This document shows positions 26,561-41,469 of a DNA stretch of 64,000 nt, piece by piece. Location of the stretch: NCBI GenBank assembly GCA_021464245.1, contig JADCRB010000036.1, positions 5,628,372 to 5,692,371 on the forward strand, in the 5' to 3' direction. How positions within the stretch are numbered: position 1 is the stretch's first letter; every line of letters begins with the position of its first letter. This stretch comes from Carallia brachiata. Its lineage: Eukaryota > Streptophyta > Magnoliopsida > Malpighiales > Rhizophoraceae. Below the pieces are notes generated by a model. The model was not told the origin of the DNA. It did not search any database and worked only from the letters and a program-made list of their open reading frames with translations. The translations under genes were made by a program, and so were the position numbers.

Positions 26561-27917
26561 CGTCTATTCTCCGTCAGGCAGCTCATAGCCATTTAATTGT
26601 ACAAAAAAAAAAGTTATATAAGAACATAATAATAAATATAAAATTAATACTTAAATATCTAAATTATTAAATTATAAAAAAAATATATTATTTTAAAAAT
26701 AAATAAATTATAAAATTAATTATATATTTTTTATTTTATTAATTGACTGTAAGGTGGTTAAAAAAAAAAGCCAATAATTTAGAAACAGGTGAGCACCAAA
26801 GAGTAATTATGAAAAGGCCGTGGGACGGGAATATGAGATGGGAAAGCAGACAAAAAGTTTCCAATTCCAATTTTATTACTATTTTTAACTACGACGAATA
26901 AGACAGGACAAGAGAGTAAAATAAGACGGGACAAGAGAGTAAAACGGAGATGGTAAAAATGTACAAGAAAGCAACTCCTTTTGTTTCCACTTCAGCTTTG
27001 TTTTCTGACTTTTTATTGCAAAAAAAACAAAGAAAAAGAAAAAAGAAAACAAAAAAAACCCAGCCCCAGCACCACCTCCTCCCCTCCGGCCTTTTTAGCG
27101 CCACTTTACCAGTTTGCCTGTAGCAAAACCAACCAGCAATAACAAACTATGAGAGTGACATTTCCCCTTCTGTTTTTTTTTTTTTTTTCAGAAAAATATT
27201 CCCACGGGAAGAAACCAAATGATGATGGTATTTTTTATTAGACAGTAATTAACTTGTATGCTTATTCTTAATACTTAATTTTAACAAAATTCAAACCACC
27301 AAATAGCGTAATTTAGAGGCATAATTACTGCGGAGGTGATCCCTCGACAAAAATTCGAATTTTTTGTAAAATAAGATTAAATGCACGTCTAATCTTATAC
27401 AACTTTAAGAGAGGCTAGTTACTCTTACTTAACATCGTAAGTTTGCTCATCTATAAGTTTGTGTAGCAGTTTAGCCTACTGTACAATACACTCAGTGAAA
27501 TCTTTTTTAACGAGACGTAGGATAAAGAACTTATTTTTTATTTTTAAATAAAAATAAAAAATAGTTTTTCACATAATATATATGTAGAGATCCCCTCATT
27601 TGAAGTTTTTATTGGATTCCAATGTCAAAAAGAAAAAAAATAGGAGGAAGAGCATGACCCACAAGGCCCAGAGCTTTGGACAATTGCAATCTATGGGTTT
27701 TTTACTCTTTTTCTTTTTGAGCACCACGCTGTTTGAAAAAAATGGCCGAAAGATCGGAGAAGCACATAAACGTCAATTTCTCCAACTGGGTCTCTGTTCC
27801 TGTCTCTTCTTATTGCTCTTCTTCCCCACTCTCTCCACTTCTCTACTGTAAACCCAACGTTTCCGCCTAGCTTTGAGTATCTCTGTCCTGACAATTCAGT
27901 TTCTTCTGTTTCTTTCC

Positions 27918-30900
27918 ATGGAAAAGCAGCAGCAACAGCAACAGCAGCAGCAGCTACTGTTGGCGAAGTGTTCAAGGCAGCGCTGCAATGAATGGTTTGC
28001 TGTTCTATGAGAGAGTGACTTACTTACTGTTTTAATTGTCTTGATATTGCTATTCATTTATATGCGGCTGGGTTTCCCTTTTCTCTGCTCTCTTTTCCTT
28101 TCTTGTTCTTCAGTCATTGCTAATGCAGTAAAATATACATTGATCCACGTTCTAGTCTAGTGGTAAGTGTTGAACGTGCCACTGTGAGGTTATGTGTTCC
28201 AACTTTACCAGAGAGTGTGCAGTAGAACTAAAACTATTCCCACCCCACCGTTGTAATTGTCGTAATCATTCAGAATCGCAGCATCTTCCCTTAGGAATCG
28301 CAGCATCTCCCTTAGGAAGAACGGGCGATAACTTTCTGGCAGGAATGTCGTGCGCCACCCCGCTTTTCCTTTTTTTTTTTTTTTTTGGTGTTCCCCTGAA
28401 AATCCAACTTTTAATGGCATGTGGCATGTGGACTGTGTTTCGGGTTCTTCGCTTTTTTTTTTTTTTTTACTGTTTTTTCATTCTTTGTTCTTGCTGCTCT
28501 GATAATGGACTAGCTTTGCGATAAACTTTTTGTCTATCGTTCGTTGTGCAAATAACTAAAATTCAGATTCCTTCTTGATTCTTTACTAGATGTTATCTTT
28601 GGTTTTTTTTTTTTTTTTTTTTTTGAACGAGCCATCTTCGCATTCAGGTTTAGAATTTACATAGTTATTATGCCTGACTCGCTTTGTAGTTCCAAGTGTC
28701 CTTTAATTCATTTATAGACCTTATCCTTCTTGAGTGTAATAATGTTGTTTCGCATATGCATTTTGAGCTTTGGTCTTTGATCAACTTTCCGCTTACTTGG
28801 TCATGGATTGTTATATGTTTCTTGGTGGATTGTTTAATTTGCTGGCTGTAAGAAGTTTTAGGTGTTGCATCTGCTTATGGTTAGAACCTTTGCTCAATTT
28901 CAAGTGTTCAAATTCTGAATTTGCTTGTTTTTCATTTGGAATAGCTGGAAGTTTTCCTTCTATCAGTATTCAGCAAAGGGTGATTATTTTTCTGTAGGAT
29001 TTTTCGGGATGTTCCAAGTGATATCACCGTAGAAGCAGGAGGAGTGACTTTTGCACTACATAAGGTAACATTTTGCATTCTAGCATTGGAGCAGATTTCG
29101 TAGGATGGTTGTTGTTGTGCCTTTGTCAAAGGATAAAGCACCATCTTTGCCATTTTAGCGTTGGCATTTTGATGATCTTTGTGAATCATGCGCAGTCTAT
29201 GGGAATGACTGTAAATTAGTTTTGTGGGTATGATGTTGTGCACATTAGAATTAGTTGCCATCTCTTTGTACAAAGATTGTTTATGGAAAAAATTTTAAAC
29301 ATAGGAGAAGTTTTTTCTATGAGAATTCAAAGTATTAGTCCAAAAGCTCCATTTTGTTGTCCACTACTTGTCTGAAAGTTTATGAAAGCTTCTGATTGCT
29401 CTTAAGTTCCAGCTGGATATTTCAAATTTGAAGATCAGAAAAGTCGTTGACGGACATTATGTTTTTGTTATTATGACATTTTGATGGACTGAGAGACCTA
29501 AGATCCTTTTAGGGTAATGCTAACTAAATCTTACGTGGAAAATGTTTACCTAATTAAAGCATCTTCCCCTATTATGTTGTATTGTAGTGTTATACTAATC
29601 AAGTATGGTCCCTTTTATTGGTTTCCAAAACTAGGTTTCCTTTTATGCTTTTACCTCTGTGCAAGGGCCTTTAGGACTTAGTTATATTAACTTTGTTCTT
29701 TGCTATCGCCAAAGCTTTGAATAGAACTTTTCAGATTTCACTTCATCTACAAGGTGGTTTGCAACTCATAACATTTTTTTGCAATTTTTCAACTAAACGC
29801 AGTCAATCATTGAGCATATCTACATTTTTGCTTTCCGCAACTTAATGACATGCTATTTATTGGATGGGTTCAACAGACTTATGACACTGATATTGCAAAA
29901 TGTAGTTCCCTCTTGTATCTCGAAGTGGACGAATCAGAAAGTTGGTTGCAGAACATAGAGATTCTGATATTTCTAGGGTGGAGCTTCTCAATTTACCTGG
30001 AGGAGCAGAGACATTTGAGTTGGCTGCAAAATTCTGCTATGGCATAAATTTTGAAATTACTGCTGCTAATGTCGCTCAGTTGTGTTGTGTCTCTGATTAC
30101 CTTGAAATGACTGAAGAATTTTCAAAAGACAATCTTGGGTCCCGTGCTGAAGAATATCTTGAGAGTATTGTCTGTAAGAACCTTGAAATGTGCGTTGAAG
30201 TTCTGCAACAATGTGAGAACCTACTACCCCTTGCTGATGAGCTGAAGATAGTTAGCCGTTGCATAGATGCCATAGCCTCAAAAGCTTGTGCGGAACAAAT
30301 TGCCTCAAGCTTCTCCCGTTTAGAGTATAGCAGTTCAGGGAGGCTTCACATGAACAGGCAAGCCAAGTGTGAGGGTGACTGGTGGATAGAAGATCTCTCC
30401 GTTCTCCGGATCGATTTATATCAGAGAGTAATGACAGCCATGAAATGTCGTGGGGTCCGTCCTGAGAGTATTGGTGCATCCCTTGTAAACTATGCTGACA
30501 AGGAGTTGACCAAGAAATCTATCTCATGGAATCCTTCTAGCCAGGCTAAAGTTGATCTAATATCAACTGGGCATGAACGACTTGTTGTTGAGACACTTGT
30601 TAGCCTTCTGCCTGTTGAGAAGCAAGCTGCTCCAATTACTTTCCTTTTTGGTCTTTTGCGGAGTGCAGTGATGCTTGATTGCTCAATTTCTTGTAGGCTT
30701 GATCTTGAGAGGCGTATTGGTTCCCAGTTGGATATTGCAACTCTTGATGATCTTTTGATCCCATCCTTCCGGCATGCAGGTGATACCTTATTTGATGTTG
30801 ACACAGTTCATAGGATCTTGGTAAATTTCTCACAGCAAGATGATAGCGAAGATGAGCTGGATGATGCTTCTGTTTTTGAGTGTGATAGTCCTCATTCACC

Positions 30901-32013
30901 ATCTCAAACAGCACTTTTTAAAGTTGCAAAATTAGTGGACAATTACCTTGCTGAAATTGCTCCTGATGCAAACCTCAAGCTTGCCAAGTTCATGGTCATT
31001 GCAGAGACTTTACCAGCACATGCACGAACTGTTCATGATGGATTATATCGAGCAATTGATATTTACTTAAAAGTATGAATTGTTGATCTCTTCTTCTTCC
31101 TTTCTTTTCTTTTTTCTTTTTTTTAAGGGAAAAAAAATAAAATATATATATATAGAAAACTGATTGCAAGCAGTAATCTGATCGGTATATATCATTCTTC
31201 ACAAAGAAAGGGCTATCATTACATAAACACTTGACAGCTTGTCCAAACACTTTCTTCGACGAGACACTAAATGTAAATTTTAAGATGAAGAGAGGGGGGT
31301 TAAATTTGTTTCAGATTGTTGAGTTAGTCGAATTTAAACTCTTTTCCATTTTGCCATTTCTCCTTTTTTTGATAATTAGCTAGGTTACCATGGTCTCTAA
31401 GATATGGACGGAGCTCACCCTTTACGGTGCACTGGTTTCGGAATATGTTCTCTCTAATTCTTTTTCAATGATATTTTAGGCGCATCAGGGTTTACCAGAC
31501 TCAGACAGGAAAAGGCTCTGCAAACTGATTGATTTCCAAAAGCTGTCACAAGAAGCTGGAGCACATGCTGCCCAAAATGAACGTCTTCCTCTCCAAGCAA
31601 TAGTTCAAGTGCTATATTTTGAACAAATAAGGCTCAGAAATGCATTGTGCTGCTCGTACACAGAAGAAGACCACAAGCCAATGCACCAATCGTGGAGGAT
31701 CAGCAGTGGTGCCCTCAGTGCAGCAATGTCTCCGAGGGACAATTATGCTTCCCTGAGGCGAGAAAACCGAGAGCTAAAACTTGAGCTAGCTCGGCTGCGG
31801 ATGAGACTAAACGATCTGGAGAAAGAACACGTTTGCATGAAGAGAGATTTCCAAAAGTCTCATTCTCGTAAATTCATGAGTTCTTTTTCGAAGAAAATTG
31901 GTAAGCTGAGTTTCTTTGGGCATAGTTCTTCAAGAGGATCAAGTTCTCCATCGAAGCATTCCCATAGGACAGATTCTAGGGTGATTGAGAGAACATGTGC
32001 CAGTACTGATTAG
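27918..32013 (+). CDS. BTB/POZ and NPH3 domain-containing protein (NPH3/RPT2-like, closest in memory to At5g48800)
   Basis: Four exons (27918-27994, 28998-29064, 29906-31072, 31480-32013) join in phase to 614 residues. NPH3/RPT2-like (NRL) proteins act at the plasma membrane as phototropin or auxin-transport signalling partners and as CUL3 substrate adaptors; the role of this subgroup is not established. A glutamine-rich N-terminus (nine Q within residues 4-12) precedes the BTB domain, which starts at IFRDVPSDITVEAGG and includes FCYGINFEITAANVAQL. The NPH3 domain begins near DWWIEDLSVLRIDLYQRVM and contains DDLLIPSF, VHRILVNF and the conserved YRAIDIYLKAHQGL, which is formed across the last intron. 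A coiled coil (YASLRRENRELKLELARLRM) and a Ser-rich basic tail with KKIGKLSFFGHSSSRGSSSP follow. Homology is near full length. Confidence 0.95.
28138..28386 (+). mobile_element. possible SINE in NPH3 intron 1
   Basis: The segment starts with an A-box-like TAGTCTAGTGGTAAGTG and, about 25 bases on, a B-box-like GAGGTTATGTGTTCCAAC, and ends in a T run (about 28369-28386). This is the arrangement of T-tailed plant SINEs of the Au type. No target duplication was identified. It lies within the intron and does not affect the coding sequence. Confidence 0.4.
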
Positions 32014-32975
32014 ATATTTCTTGTTACTTTATACATTTTTCTGTACTTGTCGAGTAGGGGAATGTTCTTGTTGACCCTTCTTTGGCCACCTTGTATATGA
32101 TGCTGAAGCTTTGAGTTGGCAGGGATACATGTTCTTGTTTGCGAGTTACGTGCTTTGGAGATTGCAACTTTTATGTTGTTTGATGTGTGATGCATCTATA
32201 AAGATGTTTGAATCCTTGTACAATTCTTGAGCCTAAATTTGTAAATTTGCAAATTACAGTCCTGCCTGATGGTGATTGTTTACAACAAAGCTGGTCCCTG
32301 TCGTTCCTCTTCGCGTAAATTGTTCTTGCCATTTGTTCTATCCACAAGTAATTCATGGCCATTCTGAAACTTCTTCCCTGCTCGAGCTTCCAGGGTCATA
32401 CTCAGAACTGCTACCAGCCATGCATTAAATATCTGAGACTTCGAGCATTTTTCCCAAATCATGTACTTGCAATTAAAGATTTAACAGAAGTTATATCCAA
32501 CCAGAATGACAGCATGCCAAATTGTTAGTTCAATTGAACTTTAGTATGCAATCAAATGCTAGGTTCAAACTTGATTCTTTAAGACCAAATTCCTTTAAGA
32601 TCCACTGGTCCCTTTTTATTCTATTAGGAGCCCACCGAAGCATATGAGTTGAGAAAATTTGATATCATCATAGGCATATGTGCAGATTTAATTCAATGTG
32701 TGATCAAAATCACATTTCCATGTCAATTACGATACAATGTTTTGCAGGAATTGTACTCTGCTGCAAGCTCTGTTCGAAATCCTTTATATCTTGTCTGCTC
32801 CTCGGCATCTCTGACTGGCAAGACAAAATGTCGAAATGACTTACGAACACTGTCATGTCATAAAAGAAGTCACCTCTCTGCTATTCTTATCCTCTGAGTG
32901 GTTATGATTAGAAAGATATTAATCTTGGCGGGAAGTTCTAATATTTAATGGTGGATTCCCTGCTGATCTCTCCTC

Positions 32976-33660
32976 TTACTCTTGGTGGGAATTTTTGCAT
33001 TTGGAAATCACCTTGAGACGCTCAGCCTTGCATTGTCTTCCGGGTCTCTTGGTTGCTTCCTGCTGTTGGGAAGTTGTCCAAGTACAAGATATACTAGTAT
33101 GTGATTGATACTGGAGTTGGTCCAGGGAATGCTGGTAGCCCTCCCTACAAGCCTTCAGCAATTGATAGATTTTCCGGTTGGGAACAATGAAAAAACTTCT
33201 TTTTTTTTTTAATTTGAGACCGTTCAGTATCCAGTTCAATGGACTGACTAATCTGCACCGACTCGGGTAGGACCTCAAAGGATGACAAAAGTCTCACAGT
33301 AAATATTTAACCCGACTGCATTTCTAAAAACTCAAACTTGAAACTTCTGGTTAAGCGGCGATGGATCCCTGTCATCCGCACCAACGCTTGCTGGTACGAT
33401 GAAAAAACTTCTCTAAGCCTCATCATGGCATCCGGACTAACCACAGCCCGCGGATTCTGGAACACATCTGGTCGGGCAACGGAGTGTCTAGGATTTTTCT
33501 CCAGGACTTCAGCCGCGGGAATCGGCTTCTGATGTACCTCCACAATTCTACCTGGATGCACCAATTGCAGGACTTCTTTCCCTTCGCAGAGCACTTTAAC
33601 TTCATTGTCATTCTCCCTTTGACGGCCTTCGTGGCGAAAAATATACAGCAAATCTTCCTG
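32976..33660 (-). pseudogene. PADRE (DUF4228)-like gene, interrupted
   Basis: Minus-strand fragments match the PADRE/DUF4228 family of small plant stress-responsive proteins. The upstream fragment (about 33660-33400) contains VKVLCEGKEVLQLVHPGRIV, PAAEVLEKNPRHSVARPDVF and MMRLREVF. The missing continuation SFFIVPNRKIYQLLKACREG lies in a different frame at about 33197-32976, beyond a 192-bp insertion. The family normally continues directly from the VF block into FFIVPNR, so the domain has been split. The flanking repeats also leave the two parts one base out of frame. No in-frame ATG or typical MGN start precedes the upstream fragment; an in-frame TAA lies just upstream at about 33670. A locus with an unusual intron is possible, but the A run at the would-be acceptor argues against splicing. 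Confidence 0.6.
33201..33392 (-). mobile_element. SINE-like retroposon (192 bp) inserted in the PADRE gene
   Basis: Flanked by near-identical 20-bp direct repeats at 33181-33200 and 33393-33412 (18 of 20 bases equal; shared core ATGAAAAAACTTCT). On the minus strand the insert ends in an A run directly before the second repeat, the signature of target-primed retroposition. Its 5' half has a B-box-like stretch (CAGAAGTTTCAAGTTTGAG) preceded by TTGGTGCGGATGACAGG, resembling the tRNA-derived heads of plant SINEs. No coding capacity. Family assignment is inference; the insertion signature is directly visible. Confidence 0.75.
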
Positions 33661-35426
33661 GCTGATTTATATTTATAATCTGTTTGGGATTTCTCTGGAT
33701 TGAACATGTAGAAATGAAGTTTTGCTTTGTAAGCATATGTCATGTGCTTGTCTGATTAGGATTATCCGCCGCCAGCACAAGCTATCAACCAGAATGACAG
33801 TCGTCAGTCAACAAAAGGCATCTAACAGAATCTGTCCTTTTCATTGTTTTATGGGATGAACCGCCGGCAGCAACTGGCTTCAGCTTTATATTTCTGTTTG
33901 CTTTGTTCTAGGGCATATCTAAGATGAAAGGCTTGTTGAAGCTGCGATGTTTTGTTCTAATCTTAAGAAGGTGATACACAAGTAATGTTGATCCATAGCA
34001 CTTTTCTTGATTGAATAACGCAATTTGTATGCATTGGAATTTGTTTCATTTACGGTAGATATGGTGATGCGTTCATTATTTAAAAAATTGACAAATTAGT
34101 AAAATATGTATAATTTGTGTTACTAATTTAATAATATCTAATAATTTATTTAATTTTATATTTTTAAATTTAATACATTTCATAATATCTAATTATTCAG
34201 ATTACGGTGTATTCATTGCAATTTCTCGTGTCCAAAAGTTTTTATGTTTTTTATTTTCTTTCCACGCCAAAATTACCGGGGGTTTGCAGGGGAGATTGAC
34301 TTTGGCTTTGGATAAAGTAAAATTATTTTATTTTTTAGAACCGTCGTATTGATTTATTATTTAAGTTGTTAAAAAAAAAGATTGCTTATTTAGGAAAATT
34401 TATGCCATTTATCTTCTTCTTTTATAATTAGAAAGAAATTTTTTTTTATAAAAAAGTTATTATCCTAAAAGTCGCCGGATTGAAAAAGGCTATAAAGCAG
34501 TTTCATGCCGTCCGATACGTTGACCGTCCCGCGGTCGTCTTCGTTTTGTATTCCCTGCTACGGTTTTTAAGTTTTTTTGATCTAATTCACACTGCTAGGG
34601 TTTGGGATCCGTTACCAACATTTTACAATTGGACAAGTTAAACGCAACGGTGCCGCAGTGTGCCCTCGGCATAGAAACATTATGTTAAAATGTCGAAGAA
34701 TGGTCAATTAAAGAATTCCGTAGTATTAGAAGAACTGATAGCTTTATGGCAAAGAAGAAATCTAAAAAATGATGGAAGGATGAACACAAGTAGTGCGCTT
34801 AATAGAAGTGTCAAGAAACCATTTCACCAAAAGTTTAACCTTTGAATAGGCTCAAAAAAATTTTATATTAAATTCTAATACATAAAACTAAACTTATAAG
34901 AATTATTAAAGGAGTTCGAATACAACCAAATTTAAATATAATTAATATTGCGTTAAATAATACATTAAAACTTCAAATTTACATGAAAATTCATGCTCGT
35001 AAGTCCATTTAAAAAGTCAAGTTTGTAGATAAAAAAAATCTATAAACATTATAATTATGTCCAAGTCTTAAATTGGATGAAGATCTATTGTGGGAGATCA
35101 TTTGATCACCAGAAATTTGAAAGTAAACCCATCAGTTTTTGATTGTAGTTGGCAAATTTGCGGGATACAAACTGTTGTACCCAGTTTTCATGAAAACAAA
35201 GCAAGCAGTTTGATAAGATGCAGACGCACCTTTCACCAAATGGCATATCAAGGAAAAGTGTTGACAACACGATCCAAAAAGTTTTAAGTAGCATAAATAA
35301 AACAGGCACATTTCAAGGGATATACTAAAATCCACAGCTCCGCAACAGTTTAATGGCAGGCATACAAAGAACTTGTGCAAACTTATTTCAAATGTCTCTC
35401 AAGCTTTGGCTGGTGCTGTCAGAAAT
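33661..35426. other. intergenic between the PADRE remnant and the cytochrome b5 gene
   Basis: No gene supported. Mostly AT-rich from 34.07 kb onward, with a slightly GC-richer patch around 34490-34620. The last few hundred bases before 35427 are presumably the 3' untranslated region of the minus-strand cytochrome b5 gene. Confidence 0.5.
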
Positions 35427-36919
35427 TTATGCTGTAGTTGATTTGGTGTAGAAGCGGATGCCAAAAGCCAAGCCTAAGATTGCCAGGGGAACAAGGAACT
35501 GGAGGAGCTTGATGATGAACTCTGGTGTCTTGTCCTGGTTATAGTGAGGCTGCTTCGGAGGCGTGTATTTGGTCTTGGTTGGGATGGTTGCTGTGTCAAT
35601 ACTGCCTACATAGAATTCGTCCATCATCGCTCTCGCACTCGTACTGTGACCGACATCCTCAAAATCATCAGTTGCATCCTTCCCTGCATGCACCAAATTC
35701 AGAGCATCAGTGTAATTCTTCAAACACATTACCTTGGTTTGTCTACAATCGGCACTATAACCAGTGTCTGGCTTCATACCTGTGGCTGACAACAAAACCT
35801 CATCACCACCAGGATGGTCCTCCAAGAACTTCGTAACGTCGTAAACCTGTTTCAGGATACACCTTGGTGGTCAGTAACAAGCCATATCTTGTAATACCAA
35901 ATCTCGATTATCCTAATAAAGATTTCACAGTTCTGAACGAATGAACCATTGTATCATGGGCAACTGATCATTTTATGTGCATCTCCAGCCACATACTGCC
36001 AGAGTGTTTGTAATCATTTCATACACACAAACACTAATATGCAAAAGAACAGTATCAACTACAGAAACCACTGCCATGAAGAATTGAGATTTCAGCAGGA
36101 TGCCTGGTCGTATGAAAGCGCTGGAAGATAAGAATAGCCAAAAAGAAAATTAAGGCAAACAATTCCCAAAATCCAACTTTATGAGATCTCAAGAACAAGT
36201 TGGGCATTCAAAGAATCAACCTTATGGGTAATTGAAGGAGAAAACGAAAATCTGGTCAAAAGGGAAATCCCCAATCGAGATGGAAGTTCAAGTCAATCTA
36301 CACACACATAAAGTTACCGATCCAAAACTGAGCTCCCAGCTATAGGCAGTAATAATAACAACAATACGAATAATTCAATACAAAAATCACTGTCTTATTC
36401 ATCAATCATCTTCCTATGGAGCAGAAGTGCAGAAAGCGAGATTCTTATGCAGATAACAGGCCCATGTCCTCACAATCAAAATCATTTCAATTTACAAGGA
36501 CAAACCAACAAAAAGGGACATCAAAACAAGAGATCAAATTAAGCAATCCAGAAAAGCAAGAATCTTTAACTGAAAAACAGCAATATTCAATAGCCAAAAG
36601 TCGCTCAAATATTCCAGCAGTAACAATAAGAGCCAAAACCCAGATGCATGAACAACACCCTGTACCATTATCAAAGATCCAGTGATGAAAATTGTACAAC
36701 TTTGACAATCCCAATCCATCTACCACCATTCCAAAGAGCATGGTACATAATATAACAATCACATACATATACATATATATTATAATTATCAGATTTGACG
36801 ATGAATTTTGTGAGGAGTGATGGGAATACAACCTTGCCGTCAATGACAAGCCAACAATCGTTGCGGTCGTTGTGCTCGGAAACCTCCGCTAAATTGTAGA
36901 CCTTTCCTTGACCACCCAT
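35427..36919 (-). CDS. Cytochrome b5, microsomal (tail-anchored)
   Basis: Three exons (36919-36833, 35846-35780, 35683-35427) join in phase to 136 residues, the usual length for plant endoplasmic-reticulum cytochrome b5. The protein carries electrons from NADH-cytochrome b5 reductase (or cytochrome P450 reductase) to fatty-acid desaturases, hydroxylases and P450s. The heme domain shows the two axial histidines: one in FLEDHPGGDEVLLSATG (about residues 36-52), the other in DDFEDVGHS (about 56-64). A proline/lysine linker leads to the C-terminal membrane anchor IIKLLQFLVPLAILGLAFGI and the short tail RFYTKSTTA, which fits ER rather than plastid or mitochondrial outer-membrane isoforms. The 5' leader contains a 15-base homopolymer (C on the coding strand) about 60 bases upstream of the start codon. 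Arabidopsis CB5-D/At5g48810 is the likely syntenic counterpart, from memory. Confidence 0.95.
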
Positions 36920-36981
36920 TTCTTTGTTTGGTTTTTCAATGTCTGTTTGCAGAAGTGCAGAGAAAATTTGGGTCTTTTTTT

Positions 36982-36996
36982 GGGGGGGGGGGGGGG
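36982..36996 (-). repeat. run of 15 G (C on the gene strand) in the cytochrome b5 leader
   Basis: Fifteen consecutive G on the + strand follow seven T and are followed by GTGGTGGGGG-like sequence. On the cytochrome b5 coding strand this is a C-rich tract about 60-80 bases upstream of the ATG, probably within the 5' untranslated region. Confidence 0.8.
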
Positions 36997-37169
36997 TGGT
37001 GGGGGATCCAATAAGACAGGCCGAAACCCACCATAAAGGAAATGAATTTGAACACAACAACAAATGGGGAAGGGTAAGAGAGATAAAAAGAGAAAGAAGG
37101 TAGCTGAGGTCAAATTTTCAATTTTTTGGAATCGGATTGGGAGTTGGTGAGGTGGCTTCGTCGCCAACC

Positions 37170-38835
37170 AACCCCTCTTAACCCACAGAAAATATGGCTG
37201 AGAAAAGCAATTAACTATTGCCTTGAATACATGTTTTATGTTGTTAATTTAGTCGGTTCGAAAGTTATTATGTAACGCAAGGTTATATTAACGTATGCAA
37301 AATAAATGTTAATTGATTTGGCTGCAGAAATGCAAAAGGGGAAAAAAATATTGATTGGTTTGATAGATTGGCCATTCAGTCTACCTTCACCAACCAACTT
37401 CCTTGGCTGTTCTTTGTTTTTAGGACTATCTTCTTTTTGTTTTTTTTTTCCGCAAGTGATGCATACTAATTTCTTGATGGATACGATTGGGTGGCTGTTT
37501 ATTTAGAGAGTTATTATGTAGTTGTTATATATAATATGGTAGAGAAAATTATACAATGTGACTGAAGAATTATAAGAAAATTATATGATGCGCAAAAAAA
37601 AATTATACGACATATAACTAACTAATAAAAATTAAATTTTTTTTTAATAACTGATTATACGGATGATATAATTTTTTTTAATACTTTATAATATTTTTTA
37701 ATTTTTTATTATATCATATAAGTTCTTTCATTACGTCATATAATGATAATGACAGTTATTTATAATTTCACACCCAACTAAGGTTTCTTTTTCTTGATTG
37801 GTCCCATTGTTTCCGATGCTAGTCAAGCTAATGGTTACTTCTTACTTACTCCTTTTTGCTCGGGAAAGTATCTATGGGAGGGGTCAAAAGATAAAAGGAA
37901 TAAAGTTCCTTAAGTGGTTAATAATAGCAGTGTTTTTTTTTCCCCCTTTTTTCAAATGGACACCCAATGTTTCAAAATTTATTCCGCCTTAAAATACTGT
38001 AGGAGAATTTTTAAGCTCAAATAGTAAGAAAGTATAAAGTTTACTAAAAATGAAAGAATTATTTGCATGTAATTCACAATGAATTTTTTAATATTCAAAA
38101 ATAAAGTTTAAATTTTAATGTAAAAAACAAAAAAAAAAACACCTAACACTCTTGAGTCATGAGCGCATGTATCAACAATTTTTTTTTGTCTACAAAAGAA
38201 TCTTATCGCAGGGAATAAATATTTAAAAGAGGTGACTCCCCACATCTTTATATTAGATCAAATAACTAGTTACGCATGCATCCAATTAATTTCACGTAAC
38301 TAGAGTAACTAATAATTTTTTTTGAATCGAGAGCTCATAATAAGCTAGGTTGAAAAGTATTTTTCTATATTTTTTTGGTCCTAAAAGTATTTTTATTTAT
38401 TGTTAAGAGTTAAAACAGCTAATAAACTTAACAAAAAAGAGCTTTTTTCGCGCCGTGTGGTTTTAGCCTTTTAGGTGTTTGCACACTTTACGTTGAGCGA
38501 AGTTGAATATTTACTCTAATAGTTGAAGGGAGTGTCCCTCAACTATAAGATGATAATTCAACTTTCACCAATTTTATTTCTCCATCCTTGTATATCCGTC
38601 CTTGTAAACCCTTTTACGTTGGGCAAATAAACAACAGCAGGAAAGCCTGGTGCGACCGTGTGAGCCTCAAAAGGGGCCCAAGCATAGCCTACATCCCTGA
38701 CAAGTGATCCAGCCTGTCTTTATTTTTATTTTCTTTTCCTCGGCCTTCTTTCTGTGAAAATTTAAATAAAAAAAAAAAAACCGTTGTTGCTCAATTATAC
38801 ATGGATTGAATTTCATAGCAGTCTCAAATAATCCT
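37170..38835. other. divergent intergenic region, cytochrome b5 / RPL13a
   Basis: About 1.7 kb without a supportable gene, between two divergently transcribed genes. Mostly AT-rich; promoter-like elements concentrate at its right end and are listed separately. Confidence 0.5.
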
Positions 38836-38998
38836 GGCCCATCAAGGCCCAGACATGATCCATGTTGGGATGAGTCCAAGGTCCAATTCCTTACTTGTTG
38901 GCATTCCACAGTTTACAGGAGTATCGTGGGCCTTTTGGGGCCCGAACATTTAAGAAAGTCACCAAAAAAAAAAAAAAACACACACTGGCAAACCCTAG
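38836..38998 (+). promoter_or_regulatory. site II and telo-box promoter elements of RPL13a
   Basis: The region just upstream of the L13a gene contains GGCCCA at 38836-38841 and 38846-38851, TGGGCC at 38927-38932, GGGGCCC at 38937-38943 and a telo-box, AAACCCTAG, at 38990-38998. Site II elements (TGGGCC/T or its complement) followed by a telo-box are the established promoter signature of plant ribosomal protein genes, bound by TCP-type and Myb-like/Pur-alpha-type factors. The telo-box lies 134 bases upstream of the ATG, close to where transcription should start. Confidence 0.75.
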
Positions 38999-39095
38999 CC
39001 ACCGGCCGCCTCTGATATAGGCTGCTGTTATTTCAGTCAAAAACCCAAACCCTCCAAAAAAAAACGCCGAGCGCGCGCTCGAGAGGAACAGATAA

Positions 39096-41469
<2,374 letters not shown>

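Larger units (their letters stand above)
18113..27917. other. 9.8-kb gene desert
   Basis: I find no splice-consistent coding sequence on either strand. The stretch holds a tRNA-like SINE-like segment (about 18632-18850), an (ATT)n tract (about 19380-19403), a degenerate minisatellite (19.8-20.7 kb), a C run at 21092-21108, a small perfect inverted repeat at 22.9 kb, a Tourist-like element (23.3-24.0 kb) and AT-rich local repeats at 26.2-26.6 kb. Confidence 0.6.
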
